Positions 5,536 through 10,311 of a stretch of 10,311 nucleotides of DNA are shown piece after piece. Origin of the DNA: Gemmatimonadales bacterium (GTDB lineage: Bacteria > Gemmatimonadota > Gemmatimonadetes > Gemmatimonadales > GWC2-71-9). A model generated the notes under the pieces. The model did no database searches and had not been told where the DNA came from. It was given only the letters and a program-made list of their open reading frames with translations. Positions within the stretch are counted from its first letter, which is position 1. Each line of letters starts with the position of its first letter. A program made the position numbers and the translations under genes. Where the stretch lies: NCBI GenBank assembly GCA_013813145.1, contig JACCSE010000202.1, positions 1 through 10,311 of the forward strand, written 5' to 3'.

Positions 5536-7998
5536 CTACTGGACTCGGACGATCCTCCCCGCCGAGGGAACGCCGTTCCGGTTGAGAATGAAGAGCTGGT
5601 AGTGGCCCGGCGGTGCGAGGTTGGCGCCGCCCGGAGCGGTGACGTCCACCCCGGTCGCCGTCCGGGTAAACGCCAGCGCATTCGCCCGCTGGCTCATGTC
5701 ATAAGCATGAGTCACCGAGCCGAGGCGAATCCAGCGCACGGCGGTGACCTGCGCGGCATTCGGCGTCGCGACGCCGAACGTCTGTCCGTACCCGACGGTA
5801 GAGGGCGCCGAGGCGATGGTCGGCCGGGCTCCCTTGAACAGGTAGGGCGGCGAGAAGATCTCGTGGTCCCGCGCGTTAGGAACCGGGACGACCCCGCCGC
5901 CGGGCTGAGCCGCCAGCGCATCGCCGCTGGCGCCGTGCAGAACGGTGCCGTCGGGCAGGAGCAGCGACACCGAGTGGTAGATCCGCATCTTGCTGTTGGC
6001 CGCCAGGACCGTCCACTGCCCCGTGGTCGGGTTCCAGATCTCCGCCTCTCGCACAGCAAGCCCGGGGTCGATGTTGACGAAGCCGGCGCCCCGGGTACCG
6101 CCGGTGACGAGCACCTGGCCATCCGGCAGGATGGTGGAGTTGAGGTGCCGTCGCGGGGCGGACATCGAGGCGCTATTCTGCCACTGAGGGTTCGACTGAT
6201 TAAGGTCGATCGTCTCGGCGGTGGCCGTGGGGGCGGTGGCGTCCGGATCATCGGACTGGCCCCAGTTCCGGTTGCCGCCACCGCCAGCGTACAGGATCTT
6301 GCCGGGCTCATACATCACGGCCGTCCCGTAATCACGATTGAATTGGTAGATGTGGGAGGGGCCAAGGCTCCACGCCCCGGGGCCACCACCAGCGCCCGTG
6401 GCGTCGACGTTGAACCAGCGGGACCGAATCTGCTCGCCGGCGTAGAAGATCAGGCCGTTCGGCGCGACGAAATTCCGGGGATAGTAGGGTATGTCCACAT
6501 TGCCGGCACCGGTGAGCTCCGTCCATCCACCGCCGCTCCACAACTCCGGCGTCGTGACCACCTGGTTGACCTCGTTGCGGCCCCCCATGGTGAGCACCCG
6601 ACCATCGGCCAGCACGGTCACGGTGGGATACCAGCGGCCCTGCGCCATGTCGGCTCCTCTCACCCAGGAACCGTCCTGGCTGAACGTGCCGGTGACCGCG
6701 ATGCCCTGGTCGTCCTTCAGGTGACCACCGGTGACCATCAGGCGGCCGTCCGGCAGCAGGGTGTGCCCGGCACAGAACAGCATGGTATCCACTCCGCTGA
6801 GCATCGGAAGCCCGGTCGGCGGGCCGGCGGCCGGATCCCAGACCCGCGGCAACCCCATCGTGTCGCCGACCACGTCCGTCTTGCCCCAGGCCACGATCTT
6901 CCCGGTCGGCAGCAGACTCATGTGCAGCGGCACGATGTCCCACTGGACCAGCGGCCCCCAGTCCCCCGTCGTCGCCTCCGGCGAGAGCGCCGACACCGCG
7001 ACCGGCGAAGAGGTCACGCTGAAGCTTCCGGCAGTGAAGGTGAGCGTGTGAGACCCGATGCCGCGGATCCCGAGGTCGCCGAACCGCGCGACCCCGCCGG
7101 CGTCCGACGTGGCGCTGGGGTTTCCCTCCAGCGTGCCCCCACCCGAGGCCGCGCTCGCGGTGACCTGCACTCCGCTCGCCGGGCTTCCGCCTGCGTCGGT
7201 CACCAGGACCACCGGCTGCACGGCGGGATCGAATACCTCGCCGTCCAGCGCGGCAACCGGCGGGTTGGTGGTGATCGCTATGCCGCCGGTACCGGCGGCG
7301 ACCGTGATCGCCCCTGATAGCACCTGGGCGTAGCCTGGCGCGGTGAACCGAAGCGTGTAGCTGCCGGCCGGCCCGCTGATCACCAGATCGGTGAACGTCG
7401 CGGCGCCGGTTCCGTCGGTAGTCCGGGTCAGCGTGCCGCCGAGCGTCGCCGTCCCTTCGGTGAGCGCCACCGTGACCGCCACACCGCTTTGCGGGTCGTC
7501 GTTTCCATCGGCATCCCGCAACCGCACGACCGGCTGCACCGCGAGCGCCACGCCGCTCTGCGCCGTGCTCGAGGGCTGAGTCTCCACTACGAGCACCGGA
7601 CTATCGCCGTCGAATGCGGTGGCGGCAAAGGTGACCGGCGAGCCCTCCAGGCCGCTCACCGAGGCCGTTGTGGTCTGCTCGCCGGGCGCCGGGCCGAGGG
7701 TCCGCTGCACCGACGCCCGGCCGTCCGCTCCGGTGACGGTTGTCGGTGCCGAAACGCTGCCGGCACCGTTGGCGTCCCACCGCACGCTTACACCAGGCAC
7801 CGGGTCCCCCGACTGGTCCGTAACCAGCACCACGAGGGGGCTGGCCAACGCCTGGCCCACGGTTCCGTTCTGGCCGTCGCCGCCCGCCATCTCAATGGCG
7901 GAGGGGGTACCGGGCTGCACATTTTCGCCGCAGCGAAGGGACAACGCGGCAAGGAGTCCTACGAGGACCGGGAGGCGAAGCTGTTTGAATCGAGTCAT
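5536..7998 (-). CDS. Secreted copper-radical oxidase (galactose/glyoxal oxidase-like) with three N-terminal Ig-like domains
   Basis: Second predicted copper-radical oxidase, 820 aa from the ATG at 7998. In-frame codons up to 8079 would add 27 residues before the signal peptide and are unlikely. Residues 1-23 are an export signal with hydrophobic core LPVLVGLLAALSL. Cys23 is at a lipoprotein-like position but is preceded by Arg, which is not a normal lipobox. Three bacterial Ig-like domains follow at about 31-126, 134-235 and 238-336, each with strand patterns such as PVVRLRDADGN or PVVLVTDAGGS. The propeller spans 348-718, and the galactose-oxidase-type C-terminal domain 723-820 ends the protein. 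The catalytic set is complete: C409 (MLFCAGH), Y457 (QGRWYPT), Y674-H675 (RIYHS) and H764 (VTHAYDMSQR). It is a paralogue of the oxidase at 2111-4363 but lacks that protein's cysteine-bearing N-terminal, PKD and C-terminal domains. The Ig modules probably hold the enzyme away from the cell surface. The substrate is unknown. Confidence 0.9.
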   Translation of the reverse strand: MTRFKQLRLPVLVGLLAALSLRCGENVQPGTPSAIEMAGGDGQNGTVGQALASPLVVLVTDQSGDPVPGVSVRWDANGAGSVSAPTTVTGADGRASVQRTLGPAPGEQTTTASVSGLEGSPVTFAATAFDGDSPVLVVETQPSSTAQSGVALAVQPVVRLRDADGNDDPQSGVAVTVALTEGTATLGGTLTRTTDGTGAATFTDLVISGPAGSYTLRFTAPGYAQVLSGAITVAAGTGGIAITTNPPVAALDGEVFDPAVQPVVLVTDAGGSPASGVQVTASAASGGGTLEGNPSATSDAGGVARFGDLGIRGIGSHTLTFTAGSFSVTSSPVAVSALSPEATTGDWGPLVQWDIVPLHMSLLPTGKIVAWGKTDVVGDTMGLPRVWDPAAGPPTGLPMLSGVDTMLFCAGHTLLPDGRLMVTGGHLKDDQGIAVTGTFSQDGSWVRGADMAQGRWYPTVTVLADGRVLTMGGRNEVNQVVTTPELWSGGGWTELTGAGNVDIPYYPRNFVAPNGLIFYAGEQIRSRWFNVDATGAGGGPGAWSLGPSHIYQFNRDYGTAVMYEPGKILYAGGGGNRNWGQSDDPDATAPTATAETIDLNQSNPQWQNSASMSAPRRHLNSTILPDGQVLVTGGTRGAGFVNIDPGLAVREAEIWNPTTGQWTVLAANSKMRIYHSVSLLLPDGTVLHGASGDALAAQPGGGVVPVPNARDHEIFSPPYLFKGARPTIASAPSTVGYGQTFGVATPNAAQVTAVRWIRLGSVTHAYDMSQRANALAFTRTATGVDVTAPGGANLAPPGHYQLFILNRNGVPSAGRIVRVQ

Positions 7999-8112
7999 CA
8001 CTTGTCGGGGGCGACCCGTAACGACGGATCGCCAGAGAGGGAGAGACGGGAGCGCTCGTGAGCCTTGCGCCACCTGCACCTTTCGGGCCGGGCGCCAGCC
8101 AGAGCGAGATGG

Positions 8113-8143
8113 CTCAAGTTATTGTGTAACTCTCATTTAACAT
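8113..8143. promoter_or_regulatory. AT-rich island with inverted repeat in a divergent promoter region
   Basis: Between the second oxidase (-) and the glycosyltransferase pair (+), 7999-8259 contains no supported gene. Its one AT-rich stretch lies at 8113-8143 and includes a perfect inverted repeat, AGTTA-N5-TAACT (8117-8131), and TAACAT-like hexamers. It is the best place for promoter or operator sequence for either side. No good -35/-10 pair at proper spacing could be assigned on either strand, so this is tentative. Confidence 0.3.
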
Positions 8144-8244
8144 CACCGCCCCGGCCGACGTTGCACCGGCGCCACGGGAAGAGTAGCCGCTCCGCGCTCC
8201 CGCTGCCAAACTCCGCGGTGTAGCTTGCCCGGCTCCAGCCTTTT

Positions 8245-8253
8245 CAGGGGAAG
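8245..8253 (+). promoter_or_regulatory. Ribosome binding site supporting a GTG start
   Basis: CAGGGGAAG lies six bases before the GTG at 8260, a good Shine-Dalgarno position. It supports GTG at 8260 as the true start of the first glycosyltransferase. The protein also begins there with the family's usual N-terminal strand, MRIGVMLRHY. Confidence 0.6.
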
Positions 8254-8259
8254 AACCTG

Positions 8260-9384
8260 GTGCGCATCGGCGTGATGCTGCGACACTACGACCAGCACAT
8301 GGGCGGGGTCCGGGTCTACACCCGCAAGCTGCTCCAGGCGCTGCTCGAGTTACGCACCGGACACGAGTTCGTATTCCTGTACCGGAACCCCGCCCTGCTG
8401 GGGAGCCACGGCGGGGATCCCCAGGTGCAGGAGGTCGCGCTTCCTGCCCGGTCGTTCCTCGGGTGGGACCAGGTCGCCGTGCCCCAGGCCGTCCGGCGCT
8501 ACGGTATCGACCTGCTGTTCAACCCGAAGTACTCCATCCCCCTCAGGGCCGGTTGCCCCACCGTCTGGGTGTGTCACGGGCTGGACTGGTACGTGATGCC
8601 CTGGGCCTCGCGCTTCGTGGACCGCTTGAGTCACCGGTTCCTGGTCCCCCGCTATGCCTCCGAGGCGGCCGCGATCATCGCGGTGTCGGAGGTGACCCGG
8701 CAGCATGTCATGCAGTATCTCCGGGTACCGCCGGACCGCGTGGTCACGGTCTATTCCGGCGTGGACGACGTATTTCGCCGGCCGCTCGACGAGGCCCGGC
8801 TCCGCGCCGTCCGCGCGAAGCACTCGCTGCCCGAGCGTTTCCTGCTCTACGCCGGCGCCATCTATCCGCCGAAGAACTTCACTCGCCTGGTCCGCGCCTA
8901 TGCCCGGGTAGGTCCGTCGCGCGGAATCCCGCTGGTGGTGGCGGGCGGGGAGAACCGGTTCCTCTCCGAGGGTGAGCTTCAGGAGCCCGCGGCGCTCGGC
9001 ATCGAGGATTCGGTGCGCTGGCTCGGCTGGGTGGAGCAGGAGGAGTTGGCCGCCTTGTACGCCCTCGCCGACGCGCTTCTGCTCCCCTCCCTGTTCGAGT
9101 CCTGCGGGCTGCCGGTGCTCGAGGCGATGGCGTCCGGATGTCCGGTGGTGACCGCCGACCGCTATGGTACCAAGGAGCTGGCCGAGGGAGCGGCGGTGCT
9201 GGTGGATCCGGAGTCGGTGGACGCCATCGCCGCGGGCATCGGACGGGTGCTGGACGACCGCGGACTCCGCGAAACGCTGATCGCGGCCGGCCGCGAGCGG
9301 AGTCGCGAGTTCCAGTGGCGCCGCTGCGCGGTCGAGACGCTCCGAGTGCTGGAGCGGGCCGCCCCGCAGGGTCGAGCGCGGTGA
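8260..9384 (+). CDS. GT4-type glycosyltransferase (glycosyl transferases group 1)
   Basis: Cytosolic or membrane-associated retaining glycosyltransferase with a GT-B fold, 374 aa, normal length for the family. It would move a sugar from a nucleotide-sugar donor to a growing glycan. The N-terminal acceptor half carries the glycine-rich loop MGGVRVYTRKLL (14-25). The hinge region has IIAVSEVTRQHV (139-150) and VVTVYSGVDD (161-170). The donor half begins at FLLYAGAIYPPKNF, with K205 as a likely phosphate ligand. The diagnostic E-x7-E pair is E280 and E288 in LFESCGLPVLEAMASG. Start GTG 8260 is supported by a good ribosome binding site. The last four bases overlap the next gene's start (GTGA), so the two are probably co-transcribed and translationally coupled. 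The sugar specificity cannot be told. Confidence 0.92.
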   Translation: MRIGVMLRHYDQHMGGVRVYTRKLLQALLELRTGHEFVFLYRNPALLGSHGGDPQVQEVALPARSFLGWDQVAVPQAVRRYGIDLLFNPKYSIPLRAGCPTVWVCHGLDWYVMPWASRFVDRLSHRFLVPRYASEAAAIIAVSEVTRQHVMQYLRVPPDRVVTVYSGVDDVFRRPLDEARLRAVRAKHSLPERFLLYAGAIYPPKNFTRLVRAYARVGPSRGIPLVVAGGENRFLSEGELQEPAALGIEDSVRWLGWVEQEELAALYALADALLLPSLFESCGLPVLEAMASGCPVVTADRYGTKELAEGAAVLVDPESVDAIAAGIGRVLDDRGLRETLIAAGRERSREFQWRRCAVETLRVLERAAPQGRAR

Positions 9385-10311
9385 CGGGGCCGGGCGCGCC
9401 GCCGCTCGAGGTCCTGATCAACGCCCGCCACCTGACGGGTGAGCGGACCGGGATCGAGGTCTACATGGCAACCCTGCTCGCGGCGCTATCCCGGAACGGC
9501 GGCGTGGGTCTCACGGCGCTGAGCTGGGCCCCGCTCGACCTCGACCTGCCCCGCGTGCGCGAGGTGATTCCCGCCCGGCGGCCCGAGCTCCGCGCCGGGT
9601 CGCTCCGGGGCACGCTGTGGAAGTTGTGGTTCGACCAGTGGGCCTGCCTCCGCGGAGTCCCCCGCGGTGAGGGCATCCTCTACCATGGGATGGACGGCTT
9701 CCTGCCTTACGCCCTGCGCGCGCGGGATCGCGCTGTCGCGACGATCCACGACCTGGGCTGGCAGGTGCACCCCGAGCTGTACAGCCGGCGGCTCCGCCTG
9801 ATGTACCGCGCGCTGTTTCCCTGGGTCGTGCGCCGGGCCGATCGGTTCATCGCCGTCTCCCGCTACACCGCGGACGACCTGGTACGGCGGACCGGCGTGC
9901 CCCCGTCCCGGATCGACGTCGTCTACCACGGACTCGATCCCGCCTTTCAGGTGCCGTCCGAAGGCGCGCCGGCGGCGGCCGCCGAGGGACCCTACCTGCT
10001 CGCCGTCGGCGGGGTGTCGCCCCGCAAGAACACCCGGCGCCTGATCGAAGCCTTCACCCGCTGGCGCGCCCGGGGCGGGCATCGCGCCAGCTACCGTTTA
10101 CTGATCACCGGCACCTCGCTGGACGCCAGCTTCGCGCGGAACGGGGCTGCCCTCCCGGCCGGCGTGTCGCTGCTGGGGTACGTGGACCAGGCCGAGCTGC
10201 CTCGGCTCTACGCGGGGGCGGCGGCCTTTGCTTACCCGGGCATCTATGAAGGGTTCGGCCTTCCCATCATCGAGGCCATGGCCTGCGGCGCGCCCGTGGT
10301 GACGTCCACTT
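9381..10311 (+). CDS. GT4-type glycosyltransferase, 3' end outside window
   Basis: Second glycosyltransferase of the same family, in frame for 310 codons and open at the right edge. Start GTG 9381 overlaps the previous stop in a GTGA arrangement. The N-terminus has INARHLTGERTGIEVYMATL (14-33), the glycine loop region of the acceptor half. RFIAVSRYTADDL (155-167) and VVYHGLDPAF (180-189) mark the hinge region. The donor half begins at YLLAVGGVSPRKNTRRL, with K216 a likely donor phosphate ligand. The E-x7-E pair is E290 and E298 in YEGFGLPIIEAMACG. Perhaps 50-80 residues are missing at the C-terminus, judged by family size. The IHDLGW and SRYTADDLVRR motifs are typical of mannosyl- or rhamnosyl-type GT4 enzymes in surface polysaccharide clusters, but donor assignment is not safe from sequence alone. 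Confidence 0.92.
   Translation, partial: MTGPGAPPLEVLINARHLTGERTGIEVYMATLLAALSRNGGVGLTALSWAPLDLDLPRVREVIPARRPELRAGSLRGTLWKLWFDQWACLRGVPRGEGILYHGMDGFLPYALRARDRAVATIHDLGWQVHPELYSRRLRLMYRALFPWVVRRADRFIAVSRYTADDLVRRTGVPPSRIDVVYHGLDPAFQVPSEGAPAAAAEGPYLLAVGGVSPRKNTRRLIEAFTRWRARGGHRASYRLLITGTSLDASFARNGAALPAGVSLLGYVDQAELPRLYAGAAAFAYPGIYEGFGLPIIEAMACGAPVVTST

Noticed and set aside
5602..7317. Plus-strand open frame of about 570 codons opposite the second oxidase
   Set aside because: It has the same antisense explanation. The translation is Arg/Gly/His-rich without hydrophobic core pattern or motif, despite its length.
8192..8210. Minus-strand TTTGGCA...GC with ten-base spacing, considered as a second sigma-54 promoter for the second oxidase
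   Set aside because: The -12 half reads GCGC instead of TTGC and the bases between do not match. It is also about 200 bases from the start codon, so it is too weak to claim.

Overview
The window is GC-rich (clearly above 60% by eye) and gene-dense, and its strong codon bias produces long spurious frames opposite real genes. Several traits suggest a soil or freshwater Gemmatimonadota-like bacterium: lipoproteins that mature at an A-C-(G/E) box, a Pro/Asp/Ser-rich lipoprotein linker, secreted beta-propellers carrying bacterial Ig and PKD modules, and a cysteine-bearing N-terminal module on a galactose-oxidase-like protein. This placement is inferred from style. No rRNA, tRNA or other marker gene is present.

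Layout, left to right. (1) 1-707 (+): the C-terminal part of an AlkA-type 3-methyladenine DNA glycosylase, open to the left edge. (2) 727-1842 (-): a lipoprotein with a seven-unit Asp-Ser linker and a domain resembling a TIM-barrel glycosidase. (3) 1843-2110: intergenic, with a consensus TTGACA promoter and a leader of about 170 nt for gene 2. (4) 2111-4363 (-): a lipoprotein of the galactose oxidase/glyoxal oxidase (copper-radical oxidase) family with a PKD domain and a further C-terminal domain. (5) 4364-4590: a divergent intergenic region with a TTGACA promoter firing left and a near-consensus sigma-54 promoter firing right. (6) 4591-5529 (+): a PAPS-dependent sulfotransferase. (7) 5536-7998 (-): a second copper-radical oxidase, with three N-terminal Ig-like domains. 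(8) 7999-8259: a divergent intergenic region with one AT-rich island. (9) 8260-9384 and 9381-10311 (+): two translationally coupled GT4-type glycosyltransferases, the second running off the right edge.

Apart from the repair gene, the parts fit a surface or extracellular glycan theme. Glycosyltransferases could build the chain and a cytosolic sulfotransferase could modify it. Two exported copper-radical oxidases could oxidise alcohol or aldehyde groups outside the cell, and a possible glycosidase-like lipoprotein could bind or trim it. That combined role is inference. What the sequence shows directly is that both oxidases keep the full set of copper and Tyr-Cys cofactor residues, and that the sulfotransferase between them has its own sigma-54-type promoter. 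No insertion sequence, CRISPR array, integrase or RNA gene was seen.
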